Positions 8,828 through 17,896 of a stretch of DNA of 64,000 nucleotides are shown one piece after another. Both the position numbers and the translations under genes were made by a program. The notes beneath the pieces were generated by a model. It made no database searches. It was not told the origin of the DNA and saw only the letters and a list, made by a program, of their open reading frames with translations. Origin of the DNA: Alteromonas sp. KUL49 (GTDB taxonomy: Bacteria > Pseudomonadota > Gammaproteobacteria > Enterobacterales > Alteromonadaceae); assembly GCF_006538345.1 (NCBI RefSeq), contig NZ_BJKL01000002.1:1-64000 (forward strand). Direction: 5' to 3'. How positions within the stretch are numbered: the stretch's first letter is position 1; every line of letters starts with the position of its first letter.

Positions 8828-9796
8828 TTAGCCTCCCAGCATTGCAAGATGTTTGGTTGCCCCAGTGTTTCCGTCGTGCAAATAATGAGTAGCATGTTTA
8901 CTACCCAAGCACGAAACTAAGTGTTCCTTCAAACCTTCTACGTCACCTTCTTTTAGCCAGTGACGCACAGAAATTCCTTTTTCACTAAACAAGCACAAAT
9001 GTAAGTTGCCGTTGGCCGCTATTCTTAATCGATTACATGAGGAGCAGAAGTCTTTGCTGTACGGCATTATCAAGCCGACCTTTCCTGCGTAATCGGGATG
9101 ATAGAACTCTTGCGCTGGCCCAGCATCTTTGCGTCGTATCACAGGTTGCCAGCCTGCGTTGAGAAGTTGTTCTTTGATAGGCGTTGCACGATAGTGTTGT
9201 TGATTGAAAAAAGTAGTATTTTCACCCGTCTGCATAAGTTCAATAAACCGCAAGGTGACAGGCATGTGTTTTAGCCAATCGAGGAAACGGGAAAGACGAC
9301 TGTCGGTAAAATCATTGAGAAGGACAGTATTTACCTTAACGTCTAATCCGGCTTCAATGGATTTATCCAGACCGAGAAGAATCTCTTTGAGTTTGTCTTG
9401 CCCAGTGATAGCAGCAAACTGGCGTGGATCTAGGCTATCAATGCTCACATTGATCTGGTCTAAACCTGCGTCCTTCCAATCATGTGCAAATTTCGCAAGT
9501 CGACCACCATGTGTTGTCATAGCAACACGCTCAATCCCTGGCGTGTTTGCCGTCAACGAGAGAATGTCGACGAAGTCTCTTCGGAGTGTGGGCTCTCCAC
9601 CTGTAAGCCTAACTTTGCTCGTGCCGAGCTGAGAAAAGCCGGTAAGCAGTGTACGTATCTCTGCGGGTGTTAAAAACTGATCATCAGACGGACCTTTATA
9701 ACCATCAGGCAAACAATATTGGCAGCGAAAATTACAAGCCTCTGTCAATGACAAACGCAAATAATGGAATTGACGCCCAAAAGTATCTGATAACAC
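8828..9796 (-). CDS. moaA: GTP 3',8-cyclase, molybdenum cofactor biosynthesis
   Basis: A radical SAM enzyme that starts molybdopterin synthesis by rearranging GTP. The first cluster motif is CNFRCQYC (C21, C25, C28), the SAM-binding GGEP motif is at LTGGEPTLR, and the C-terminal cluster motif is CSSCNRLR..C. The protein ends in the double glycine essential in MoaA. It is 322 residues, normal for the family. The start is GTG at 9796 with AGGGA upstream. It is solitary, without moaBCDE, and divergent from an ABC exporter. No conserved Moco riboswitch was recognised in the 165-base upstream region. Confidence 0.96.
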   Translation of the reverse strand: MLSDTFGRQFHYLRLSLTEACNFRCQYCLPDGYKGPSDDQFLTPAEIRTLLTGFSQLGTSKVRLTGGEPTLRRDFVDILSLTANTPGIERVAMTTHGGRLAKFAHDWKDAGLDQINVSIDSLDPRQFAAITGQDKLKEILLGLDKSIEAGLDVKVNTVLLNDFTDSRLSRFLDWLKHMPVTLRFIELMQTGENTTFFNQQHYRATPIKEQLLNAGWQPVIRRKDAGPAQEFYHPDYAGKVGLIMPYSKDFCSSCNRLRIAANGNLHLCLFSEKGISVRHWLKEGDVEGLKEHLVSCLGSKHATHYLHDGNTGATKHLAMLGG

Positions 9797-9961
9797 GCTT
9801 TTCCCTAAAGTTAGTACTACTCAATACCTTGAGTTTACGATGGCTTGCACAAGAAAGAAATGACTGTATACGCATAATTTAAGGAGAATTAATCTATATT
9901 TGTTTGAGCGATCTGTGGGTATATACCGTAAAATGAAGTAAATCATTCATCTAGCACATCC

Positions 9962-11746
9962 ATGAGACGCAATCCCTACCCAGAAAGAGCCACCAAGGAA
10001 GTAAGGTGGCAAGTTATTCCTTTACTCATTCCCTACCTTACTGAATTTAAAGGCAGAGTCACTTTAGCACTGGCTTGCTTAGTGGCTGCCAAGCTCGCAA
10101 GTATTGGTTTACCTTATGTGCTTAAGTACACGGTAGATACTCTCAACACCGATGTAACTACCCTAGCGATAGCCGTCCCCATTAGTTTGATTATCGCCTA
10201 TGGCGCATTACGTTTAATCAACGTGTTGCTGGGTGAAGTGAGAGATACCCTATTCGGTCGGGTAACCGAGCGCGCGATGCGTAGGTTGGGACTAACCGTC
10301 TTCAAACATTTGCACAACCTCGACCTCAGTTTTCACCTGAATCGACGCACTGGCGGTCTTGCAAGAGATATTGAACGAGGTACCAGTGGCATCAGCTTTT
10401 TGATGCGCTTTATGGTATTTAACATTGTCCCTACCCTACTCGAAATTCTACTGGTGGTTGGTTTACTCTACATCCAATTCGGTTGGTCATTTGCCGCTAT
10501 CATACTGGCGAGCGTAGTTGCCTACGTGACTTTTTCAATGAAGGCTACTGACTGGCGAACCCGTTTTGTGATTCAAATGAACGAAGCCGACTCAACCACC
10601 AATTCAAGAGCCGTGGACAGTCTTCTCAATTTTGAAACGGTGAAGTACTTCAACAATGAAACCTTTGAAGCCAATCGATACGACAAAGACTTAGCCGGTT
10701 GGGAGAAGGCCCGCCGCAAAAACCGTTTGTCTTTGTTCGCATTAAATGGCGGACAAGCCAGCATCATTGCGATTGCAATGACATCTATGATGGCAAATGC
10801 AGCTTTTGGCGTCATGAATGGACGCATGACCATTGGCGATTTTGTGTTGATTAACGCCTTTACCATGCAGATATTTATGCCGCTGAATTTCTTGGGTTTT
10901 GTTTACCGAGAAATTCGCGGTTCACTGGCCAATATCGATAACTTGTTTGAACTGCTAGATGTTAGTCCGGTCATTCAGGATGCTCCTGATGCAACAAAAC
11001 TCAAGGCCCCCAAACCTGCAGTCTCATTTACCGGAGTTAACTTCCATTACCAAGAGTCTCGCCCCATTCTTAACGATGTGTCTTTTGATGTAGCGGCTGG
11101 TTCAAAAGTGGCTATTGTTGGTGAAAGTGGTACCGGCAAGTCAACCATAATGAAACTCTTGTTCCGATTTTATGAGCCTACCGGCGGCACTGTGAGAATC
11201 GATGGCGTTGATATTAAAAACGTCACGCAAAATAGCTTGCGTGAGCATATTGGTATTGTTCCTCAAGATACTGTGTTGTTTAACACTTCGCTGAAAGAAA
11301 ATGTATTGTATGGCAATCCAGATGCAGACGATGAGGCGGTTAATAAAGCGCTTTCTATTGCCCACTTAACACAATTCGTCGAAAGTCTGCCTGACGGATT
11401 AGAGACTCAAGTGGGTGAGCGAGGCCTAAAGCTGTCTGGTGGCGAAAAGCAACGAGTAGCAATAGCGAGAGCTATTCTCAAAGGCGCCCCAATTCTGATC
11501 TTCGACGAAGCAACATCGTCTTTAGACAGCGAATCAGAAAAGGCAATTTTGAGTGCACTTAGAGATGCAGCCAAAGGTCACACGAGTTTGGTCATTGCCC
11601 ACCGACTCTCAACTATTACCGATGCAGATACGATTTTGGTCATGCACAAAGGGGCGATTGTTGAACGGGGTACACACAGTGAACTGCTTGCTTTGAACGG
11701 TCACTATGCAGCGCTTTGGCTTGCACAACAGCACAGCGAAGACTGA
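9962..11746 (+). CDS. Atm1/HMT1-type ABC exporter (fused permease-ATPase)
   Basis: A 594-residue half-transporter. Residues 1-330 form an ABC transmembrane domain with six predicted helices and the conserved loop FNNETFEANRYD. The C-terminal ATPase has Walker A GESGTGKST, signature LSGGEKQR, Walker B ILIFDEATSSLD and switch His in IAHRLST. It resembles the Atm1/ABCB7/NaAtm1 group, which exports glutathione-linked or metal conjugates from the cytoplasm. Substrate assignment is by family only. Its stop overlaps the start of the DUF3820 gene by one base (TGATG), so the downstream small gene is probably co-translated. Confidence 0.9.
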   Translation: MRRNPYPERATKEVRWQVIPLLIPYLTEFKGRVTLALACLVAAKLASIGLPYVLKYTVDTLNTDVTTLAIAVPISLIIAYGALRLINVLLGEVRDTLFGRVTERAMRRLGLTVFKHLHNLDLSFHLNRRTGGLARDIERGTSGISFLMRFMVFNIVPTLLEILLVVGLLYIQFGWSFAAIILASVVAYVTFSMKATDWRTRFVIQMNEADSTTNSRAVDSLLNFETVKYFNNETFEANRYDKDLAGWEKARRKNRLSLFALNGGQASIIAIAMTSMMANAAFGVMNGRMTIGDFVLINAFTMQIFMPLNFLGFVYREIRGSLANIDNLFELLDVSPVIQDAPDATKLKAPKPAVSFTGVNFHYQESRPILNDVSFDVAAGSKVAIVGESGTGKSTIMKLLFRFYEPTGGTVRIDGVDIKNVTQNSLREHIGIVPQDTVLFNTSLKENVLYGNPDADDEAVNKALSIAHLTQFVESLPDGLETQVGERGLKLSGGEKQRVAIARAILKGAPILIFDEATSSLDSESEKAILSALRDAAKGHTSLVIAHRLSTITDADTILVMHKGAIVERGTHSELLALNGHYAALWLAQQHSED

Positions 11747-11961
11747 TGAACCCTGAAAAAATTAAAGATGCGATAAACCAAGTCATGCCTTTTGGAAAAT
11801 ACAAAGGGCGCAGACTCTTTCATCTACCAGAGCCCTACCTCGTATGGTTTCACAAACAAGGGTTCCCTCAAGGCAAGTTAGGAGAGCAACTTGCCCTCAT
11901 GTATGAAATAAAACTCAACGGCTTGGAGGCCCTTGTAGAACCCCTATTAGTTGAAGATTAG
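11746..11961 (+). CDS. DUF3820 family protein
   Basis: A 71-residue soluble protein beginning MNPEKIKD. It carries the DUF3820 signature MPFGKYKGR, LPEPYLVWF and a C-terminal LALMYEIKLNGLE. The family is small and of unknown function. The ATG at 11746 overlaps the TGA of the ABC exporter; the longer in-frame reading from 11716 would only add the exporter's tail in another frame. It is followed after 2 bases by another small gene, giving a three-gene unit. Confidence 0.85.
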   Translation: MNPEKIKDAINQVMPFGKYKGRRLFHLPEPYLVWFHKQGFPQGKLGEQLALMYEIKLNGLEALVEPLLVED

Positions 11962-11963
11962 TT

Positions 11964-12287
11964 ATGTATTCACGTACTCGAAGGCAGCAATATGCCATTC
12001 TCGACGACAACGCTTTAAAAATTCATCGCAGCGTTGCGACTAAAATTATTGAAGAGCCTGCACTTCTAACGCCAGTAATTGAGCGACTCGAAGAGCGCTA
12101 TCAAAGCGGCATCATGCGTTATGGCAGCTACATAATGTGGCAAGTTATTCTGGAGGCCATTGACGACCCACAGCGTTTCGAAGCTTTGTTACTCTCAGAT
12201 GATGAAAGAACAGTAAAGTTAAGACGACAAACGATTTTTACCGGTGTACTTACTGAAGAGGAAAGAGAACAGGCGCTAGCATCGTAA
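11964..12287 (+). CDS. Conserved hypothetical protein, 107 residues
   Basis: A charged, mostly helical soluble protein that starts 2 bases after the DUF3820 stop, so it is in the same operon. No domain was recognised. There is no signal peptide or membrane segment. Visible features are an Arg-rich N-terminus (SRTRRQQ), a central YGSYIMWQVILEAIDDPQRF helix and an acidic/basic C-terminal segment. It is convergent with the DAHP synthase gene across a long hairpin element. Confidence 0.65.
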   Translation: MYSRTRRQQYAILDDNALKIHRSVATKIIEEPALLTPVIERLEERYQSGIMRYGSYIMWQVILEAIDDPQRFEALLLSDDERTVKLRRQTIFTGVLTEEEREQALAS

Positions 12288-12319
12288 TACGACGCTTAAG
12301 AGGTTAACGCAACGCCGCA

Positions 12320-12429
12320 GTGAGGGAAAGTGATAACCTTTTTACTGTACGCCGTGAACCCATCCCTGGGGGCTCGGCTTCGGCATCCATGCCTCAGACG
12401 CCTGTAAAAAGGTCATCACTTCCCACACT
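12320..12429. repeat. Long hairpin element with conserved core, copy 1
   Basis: Outer arms 12324-12345 and 12404-12424 pair over about 21 bases with one mismatch and one bulge, and weaker pairing extends outward by a few bases. The enclosed region, read on the minus strand, contains GGCATGGATGCC, then CGAGCC, then GCGT, as in copies at 41.7 and 58.8 kb. It lies between convergent genes, so it may end transcription from both sides. Confidence 0.8.
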
Positions 12430-12449
12430 AGCTTCATAGTATTTATCTA

Positions 12450-13793
12450 TTAAGCGTTACGTAAGTGGTCTGCAACGAGGAATGCCATTTCGAGTACTTG
12501 GTCGGCATTCAAGCGTGGGTCACACTGAGTTTTGTAGGCTTGTGCTAAGTCATCGTCACTGATTTCGTAAGCACCGCCGGTACATTCGGTGACGTGCTGT
12601 CCGGTCATTTCTAAGTGAATACCACCAGCGTGTGTGCCTTCAGCATCATGTGCATTAAAGAACTGCTTGATTTCACGTAAAATTGCGTCGAAATCACGGG
12701 TTTTATAACCGCTCGATGCAGAGAAGGTATTGCCATGCATGGGGTCAGAACTCCATACCACGTGACGCCCTTCCGCTTTAACTCTTCGTAGTAGACGAGG
12801 TAGATTGTCAGCAATTTTGTCTGCGCCCATACGAGTAATCAGCGTTAAACGACCAGGGTCGTTGAGCGGATTAAGAGCATCAATCAAGCGAATGAGTTCA
12901 TCTTCTTCCATGGTTGGGCCAACTTTCACGCCAATCGGGTTGTGAATGCCACGGAAAAACTCAATGTGGGCATGGTCTAGCTGACGCGTGCGTTCTCCAA
13001 TCCATACCATGTGCGCAGAGCAATCATACGGCTTACCAGTTAACGTATCTATACGTGTTAAGGCTTGCTCGTAGTTAAGCAACAGTGCTTCGTGCGAGGT
13101 AAATAAAGACGTTTCGTGCAGTGTAGGACTCGACTGTGAATTGATTCCAATCACATCCATAAACTCCAACGTATCCTGAATACGCATCGCCATATCGTGA
13201 TAGCGTTCTTTCAACGGATTGTTTTCAACAAACGCCATATTCCAACGATTCACTTCGTGTAAATCTGCTAAACCACCTTGAGCGAAAGCCCGCAACAAGT
13301 TCAAGGTTGATGCGCTACGATGGTATGCCTCTAACAAACGGTCTGGATTAGGACGTCTTGCGTCTTCGGTAAATTCGAAGCTGTTGATAATATCACCGCG
13401 ATAACTTGGCAATGATATACCGTTTTTAGTCTCAAAATCCGATGAACGCGGCTTGGCATATTGCCCCGCCATACGAGCAACCTTTGTTACCGGACAACGG
13501 CCTGCAAACGTCAAAACAATAGCCATTTGAAGCAATACTTTAAACGTATCTCTTATTTTTGGCGCATTAAACTCGTCAAAAGATTCGGCGCAATCACCAC
13601 CTTGCAGTAAAAAGCCTTTACCTAGACTTACTTCACCTAGCTGACGACGGAGTTCTCTTGCTTCCGCGGCGAAAACAAGTGGCGGATAAGTGCTCAGTGT
13701 TTTTTCTACCTCGGACAATCGCGTTAAATCTTCGTAGGTAGGTTGCTGAAGAATAGGCTTTTGCCTCCAGCTATCGGGTTGCCAATTACTCAA
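12450..13793 (-). CDS. Class II 3-deoxy-7-phosphoheptulonate (DAHP) synthase
   Basis: Joins phosphoenolpyruvate and erythrose 4-phosphate in the first step of the shikimate pathway. It is the plant/bacterial class II type, recognised by NWQPDSWR at the N-terminus, [53 protein letters not shown] and [19 protein letters not shown] start at 13793 is preferred: AGGAG lies 7 bases upstream and the protein then begins at the family's usual N-terminus (447 residues). The in-frame ATG at 13832 would add 13 residues upstream of that ribosome site. It is a single gene. Confidence 0.93.
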   Translation of the reverse strand: MSNWQPDSWRQKPILQQPTYEDLTRLSEVEKTLSTYPPLVFAAEARELRRQLGEVSLGKGFLLQGGDCAESFDEFNAPKIRDTFKVLLQMAIVLTFAGRCPVTKVARMAGQYAKPRSSDFETKNGISLPSYRGDIINSFEFTEDARRPNPDRLLEAYHRSASTLNLLRAFAQGGLADLHEVNRWNMAFVENNPLKERYHDMAMRIQDTLEFMDVIGINSQSSPTLHETSLFTSHEALLLNYEQALTRIDTLTGKPYDCSAHMVWIGERTRQLDHAHIEFFRGIHNPIGVKVGPTMEEDELIRLIDALNPLNDPGRLTLITRMGADKIADNLPRLLRRVKAEGRHVVWSSDPMHGNTFSASSGYKTRDFDAILREIKQFFNAHDAEGTHAGGIHLEMTGQHVTECTGGAYEISDDDLAQAYKTQCDPRLNADQVLEMAFLVADHLRNA

Positions 13794-13942
13794 GAATGTT
13801 CTCCTGTTAATATTCCATACAACGTAGGGCAACAGTTGCTGTGGTTACTTTGGCGCCACTGTAACACAATTGATGTATGGAACTAGTAGGACAGCGTGAA
13901 AATCTAGAAAGTTTTTTAGACCGTGTTGGCCTTGTATTTTGA

Positions 13943-14410
13943 TTAACTTGCTTGAAGTTGTTTTATCAAGCCGTCAGAGGCGCTTTCAATCAGATCTAGT
14001 ACCAATTCAAAGCCTTTTTTTCCGCCATAATACGGGTCGGGAACTTCCTGGCCTTCGTGCCCTGGCGCAAAATCTAGCATCAATTTTACTTTGTGACGTT
14101 GAGCGTCGGGTGCTTTCTCAAGTAAGTTGGCCAAGTTGCTGCTATCCATAGCCAAGATGTAGTCAAATTTATCAAAATCATCATCTGCAACTTTTCGACA
14201 AGCTATTCCCTTAAAGCTATATCCTCGCTCAACACCTGCGGCTTGAGAACGCTTATCAGGGGCTTTGCCAATGTGATACCCATGGGTTCCCGCCGAGTCT
14301 ATGTTGATGTCGAGCCCTGCTTGCGCTGCTTTATGTCTAAAAACAGCCTCAGCGGTAGGCGATCGACATATATTTCCTAAACAAACAAATAAAACAGAAG
14401 GCACGGACAA
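13943..14410 (-). CDS. Low-molecular-weight protein tyrosine phosphatase
   Basis: A 155-residue cytoplasmic phosphatase. The P-loop is VCLGNICRS with nucleophile C10 and R16, and the general acid is in VPDPYYGG. Length fits the family. No exopolysaccharide or tyrosine-kinase genes lie nearby, so the role as a Wzb-type regulator is not indicated and the substrate is unknown. Confidence 0.93.
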   Translation of the reverse strand: MSVPSVLFVCLGNICRSPTAEAVFRHKAAQAGLDINIDSAGTHGYHIGKAPDKRSQAAGVERGYSFKGIACRKVADDDFDKFDYILAMDSSNLANLLEKAPDAQRHKVKLMLDFAPGHEGQEVPDPYYGGKKGFELVLDLIESASDGLIKQLQAS

Positions 14411-14463
14411 GTACTCCAGAAAATGAAAAATGAGTTGAATACACGTTGTGTAGAATATCTCAG

Positions 14464-14475
14464 CCCCTATAGGGG
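14464..14475. repeat. Perfect 12-bp palindrome CCCCTATAGGGG
   Basis: A self-complementary 12-mer about 55 bases upstream of the phosphatase start, in the divergent region before the secreted protein gene. It could be a regulator binding site. Nothing else was recognised in this 200-base gap. Confidence 0.4.
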
Positions 14476-14701
14476 TACAAGAAATTCAGCGTTGTAAGCC
14501 TTTAATGAAATGGCTCAGTTCCACCAGTAAAACACATAGAACATACGCGGGCTATAGCTCCTGATAAAGTGAAAAGTTCGGTGAAAAGTCAGCTATCTTG
14601 CAATACCATTGGTTACGTACCTTGCTCCGATGCGAGGAATATTTCATGCTAATCGTCATAGTGCTATCACAATAACGCAAGCAATGACCTTAAAACCCAC
14701 G

Positions 14702-15586
14702 ATGAAGACCTTCACCATCAAAACACTCGTTATGTCGAGTTGGCTATGGTCGTTTTCGGTATTTTCAGACACGTCGAGTAACCATCATGTTGCCATCAAC
14801 ATTATTAAGGAATGTCAGCCAGATGCGGAAAGACGCCAGAATCAAATCGTTCTATTCCATTCGGATGTGTTTTCTTTATCAGGCTGGAACCACATCAGCG
14901 ATGAATCCATTAGTGCTGAGTTTTTAGGTGTGGCATTGCCACCTGAGCGATATGATTTTTCTACGTCAAACTATATCGCTGATCCAACTTGCGGCGGTGA
15001 AATAACGTATCGCACAGTCTTAGTTAAAAAGCTTACTGACTGGCATCATCAACATGCGAATGGGTTGGAAATAAATTTTGCAGGCTCGCCGACCAAGGTT
15101 GAGAGTTTAGCGTCGATAATTATCGAGCTTAAAATACACAGTGCAGAGACAGTAATACCTCACACCACCGCACTCAATGAAGCTTATGGAGAGTATATAA
15201 GTCAAGAAGAGCTGCTAGCTCTCGACAATGGCAACATAAACTTATCTATCACTCTTTTCGAGCAAGGAGCCAACGACCCATCTACCCTATCGTTAAACGC
15301 CTCATATCTATCGAGTTTAACACCCTCATCAATTATGGATGAATGGATACACATTGAAGTACCTTTAGCCGCTCTCGATTTTTACAAAGAACAAAATTAT
15401 TCGGATACACCAATACTCATGGAAGACGTTAGTAAAAGTGAGTTTGTTGGCATTAGACTTAACCCAGAGAGTCAAAATGGTAAAGTGTTGCGACACTTTT
15501 TGAACGGGCAACTCCCCGATGATATACCTGAATTATTCAAAGAGTATCACGTCAGTATAAAACGAGTCGCGCTCGTCACCCGTTAG
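14702..15586 (+). CDS. Secreted hypothetical protein
   Basis: About 294 residues from the ATG at 14702, which places a hydrophobic signal segment (TLVMSSWLWSFSVFSD) at residues 8-24. An earlier in-frame ATG at 14609 would put the signal too far inside. The mature part has beta-rich patterns and two cysteines (IIKECQPD, ADPTCGGE) that could form a disulfide. It mentions repeated W/F-rich strands as in carbohydrate-binding-like folds, but no family was recognised. Probably periplasmic or outer-membrane associated. No neighbour suggests a function. Confidence 0.6.
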   Translation: MKTFTIKTLVMSSWLWSFSVFSDTSSNHHVAINIIKECQPDAERRQNQIVLFHSDVFSLSGWNHISDESISAEFLGVALPPERYDFSTSNYIADPTCGGEITYRTVLVKKLTDWHHQHANGLEINFAGSPTKVESLASIIIELKIHSAETVIPHTTALNEAYGEYISQEELLALDNGNINLSITLFEQGANDPSTLSLNASYLSSLTPSSIMDEWIHIEVPLAALDFYKEQNYSDTPILMEDVSKSEFVGIRLNPESQNGKVLRHFLNGQLPDDIPELFKEYHVSIKRVALVTR

Positions 15587-15728
15587 GTTAACTAACCAGA
15601 GCCGCAGAAATCTTCACAAGGGTCGATAACGTCAACAAAGATACCGTATAATTTGTTTGCGATAACTAAAATCAAAAAATCTTCGCCACCGTAAAGACCA
15701 AGCGACTATAGAAAAAACTGGAGTATTC

Positions 15729-16451
15729 ATGACTGCACACGTATTGATGCTAAGTAGCTCTCGCAAAAACGATGAACCTTACCTAGCCCACGCCCAGCCT
15801 TTCATTTCTGAACATTTGAACGGTATCACTGATGTGCTGTTTATTCCTTTTGCTGGCGTTACCATAAGTTACGATGAATATACCCAGCGAGTCGCTGAAG
15901 GATTACCGGCACTGAATGTCACGGGATTACATCAGGTATCTTCACCCCGTGAAGCGATTGAAAACGCCATTGCCAATAATCAAGCGGTTATGGTTGGCGG
16001 GGGTAACACCTTTCACTTACTGTATACACTGTACGAGCTTGATTTAATTGAACCTTTAAAGGCAGCCATTGCTGACGGGCTTGCTTATGTTGGTTGGAGC
16101 GCAGGCTCAAATATTTGCGGTATGACTATTAGAACAACCAACGACATGCCAATTATTGCACCGCCGTCTTTTGATGCACTCGATGTGCTTTCTTGTCAGC
16201 TTAATCCACACTACACCGACTACGCTGCTCCCGGACATAATGGCGAAACCCGAGACCAACGCTTGGCTGAATTTACCACCGTTAACCCTACTACACCTGT
16301 GTTAGCTATTCGCGAGGGCACTGCGCTAAAGCTCACTGACGACAAGTTAACACTTGTTGGAGATTTGGGGGGCTTTGTCTTCATCGCAGACGAAAAGCAA
16401 CCCATAAAAGAGGGTGACGACTTAACACAATTTGTCGATTATTGCCGCTAG
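15729..16451 (+). CDS. pepE: Peptidase E (alpha-aspartyl dipeptidase)
   Basis: A 240-residue cytoplasmic serine peptidase of family S51 that hydrolyses Asp-X dipeptides. The nucleophile is in GWSAGSN (S124), preceded by VGGGNTFHLL (about 89-98) and followed by the histidine in LNPHYTDY. The N-terminal LSSSR motif is also typical. AACTGGAG lies just before the ATG. Its 3' end overlaps the bioD 3' end by 30 bases, with the genes convergent. Confidence 0.94.
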   Translation: MTAHVLMLSSSRKNDEPYLAHAQPFISEHLNGITDVLFIPFAGVTISYDEYTQRVAEGLPALNVTGLHQVSSPREAIENAIANNQAVMVGGGNTFHLLYTLYELDLIEPLKAAIADGLAYVGWSAGSNICGMTIRTTNDMPIIAPPSFDALDVLSCQLNPHYTDYAAPGHNGETRDQRLAEFTTVNPTTPVLAIREGTALKLTDDKLTLVGDLGGFVFIADEKQPIKEGDDLTQFVDYCR

Positions 16452-17093
16452 CATGCCCTCATCCGGTGCATTTTCAAAGGGTATTTCACCCAATAGAGGC
16501 GCCGGCATCGCTCTTTTCAGGGTGTTAACGTTCTCGTCATAACGAGACATACACCCAGAAACATCATTCGCTATCCAACCCGCCAAGGTTAAACCGCTGC
16601 TCACTATGGATTCTGCGGTGAGTAGTGCGTGATTCAAACACCCCAACTTCATACCCACTACAAGGATCACCGGTAGGTTTAGGTGTGCAACAACATCAGA
16701 CATAAATAGGTCGTTCGACAGAGGCAAGCGCCATCCACCCGCGCCTTCCATGAGCAAAAGATCGGGTCTCAACGCTTGCTGCGCATTTAAACCTGCCACG
16801 ATAGATGGCTCATCTAGAACAATACCGGCTTCTTGTGCTGCAATGTGTGGTGCAATGGGTGGAATAAGGCGAATAGGGTTAATAATATCTAATGAAACGT
16901 CCATACTACTGGCAGTGTGAAGTGCTAACGCATCCTCATTTACCCATTCATCGTTTACCCGCTCGCAGCCAGCAGCAACAGGTTTATAGCCTAATGTGTT
17001 CTTACCTAAACGCCCACCAGCACTGAGTAATTGTGCAGTTACGTAGGTTTTCCCAACTTCGGTGTCTGTACCGGTAATAAAATACTGCTTCAT
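16422..17093 (-). CDS. bioD: Dethiobiotin synthase
   Basis: ATP-dependent closure of the ureido ring of dethiobiotin from diaminopelargonate and CO2. The P-loop is GTDTEVGKTYV at residues 8-18 and the second conserved block is LLMEGAGGWRLPL. It has 223 residues, normal length. The start overlaps the bioC stop by one base (TAATG). Last gene of the bioBFCD operon. Confidence 0.96.
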   Translation of the reverse strand: MKQYFITGTDTEVGKTYVTAQLLSAGGRLGKNTLGYKPVAAGCERVNDEWVNEDALALHTASSMDVSLDIINPIRLIPPIAPHIAAQEAGIVLDEPSIVAGLNAQQALRPDLLLMEGAGGWRLPLSNDLFMSDVVAHLNLPVILVVGMKLGCLNHALLTAESIVSSGLTLAGWIANDVSGCMSRYDENVNTLKRAMPAPLLGEIPFENAPDEGMLAAIIDKLC

Positions 17094-17896
17094 TACTTTT
17101 CTAACCTGAAATGACTAACTCTATAGGTAATTGGTAAGCCCTTTGGCAAATCACTCATACCTTGATACACCATACTTAACTTTTTGAGATCTCGTTTACT
17201 CAAAGAGGCATTTTGCCGTGTTGTGGCACCTGCACCTGCATGCTTTATAGAACGCAGTAGCGACAATATGTTTGGGTGATAATCGACGTAGTCTTTGGTG
17301 ATAACCCGTGATACACGCAACTTGGTCGATTGGAATGCGCTTAACCAGCGTTGCAAGCTGGGTAATGGAGTATCTGCTTTGTCCAACGATGCTAAGGCTC
17401 TCGCCTTGTGAAGCTCTGTAAACGATCCGTCCACCATAATTGCTAATTCGGCAACACCACCTGTTTCGAGTACTCGTTCAACCTCATCCGCTACCGCATG
17501 TAAATTCGTACACCACTGTAATGCCATAGAGGAAAAGACGAATGAAAAGCTACTGTTTGAAAACGGTAAAGACTGAGCATCAGCCACTGAAAAAGAAATA
17601 TCGGGATAAAGCGCTCGAGCTTGGTCAACCATGCCCTTCGCTAAGTCTACACCTTGTATACTAACCCCACGGCTATTGAGCGTTTGTGTATGTCGTCCAG
17701 TTCCGGCACCAATGTCTAGACCATTACCTGACAACAATTGAGGTAAATGGCGCAATGCAGCCTCACCAATCTGATTTTGGATCTGCGCGACTTCATCGTA
17801 GGTACGTGCCGATCGAGAAAAGCTTTTTGCTACGTCGGCTGGCGCAATTGGGTTATCGATATCTATGTGTTGATACGCTGCCTGACTCATTGTCAT
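17093..17896 (-). CDS. bioC: Malonyl-ACP O-methyltransferase
   Basis: SAM-dependent methyltransferase that masks malonyl-ACP so that fatty-acid enzymes can build the pimeloyl chain of biotin. Class I motifs are LDIGAGTGRHTQ, GVDLAKGMV and FSFVFSSMALQWC. The typical BioC segment FSRSARTYDEVAQIQ lies at about 26-40. It has 267 residues with a slightly long N-terminus. The start overlaps the bioF stop by 4 bases. No bioH-type esterase gene is in the operon. Confidence 0.93.
   Translation of the reverse strand: MTMSQAAYQHIDIDNPIAPADVAKSFSRSARTYDEVAQIQNQIGEAALRHLPQLLSGNGLDIGAGTGRHTQTLNSRGVSIQGVDLAKGMVDQARALYPDISFSVADAQSLPFSNSSFSFVFSSMALQWCTNLHAVADEVERVLETGGVAELAIMVDGSFTELHKARALASLDKADTPLPSLQRWLSAFQSTKLRVSRVITKDYVDYHPNILSLLRSIKHAGAGATTRQNASLSKRDLKKLSMVYQGMSDLPKGLPITYRVSHFRLEK

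Noticed and set aside
9797..9961. Possible molybdenum-cofactor riboswitch before moaA
   Set aside because: The 165 bases do not show the conserved Moco RNA elements, and the region is shared with the divergent exporter gene.
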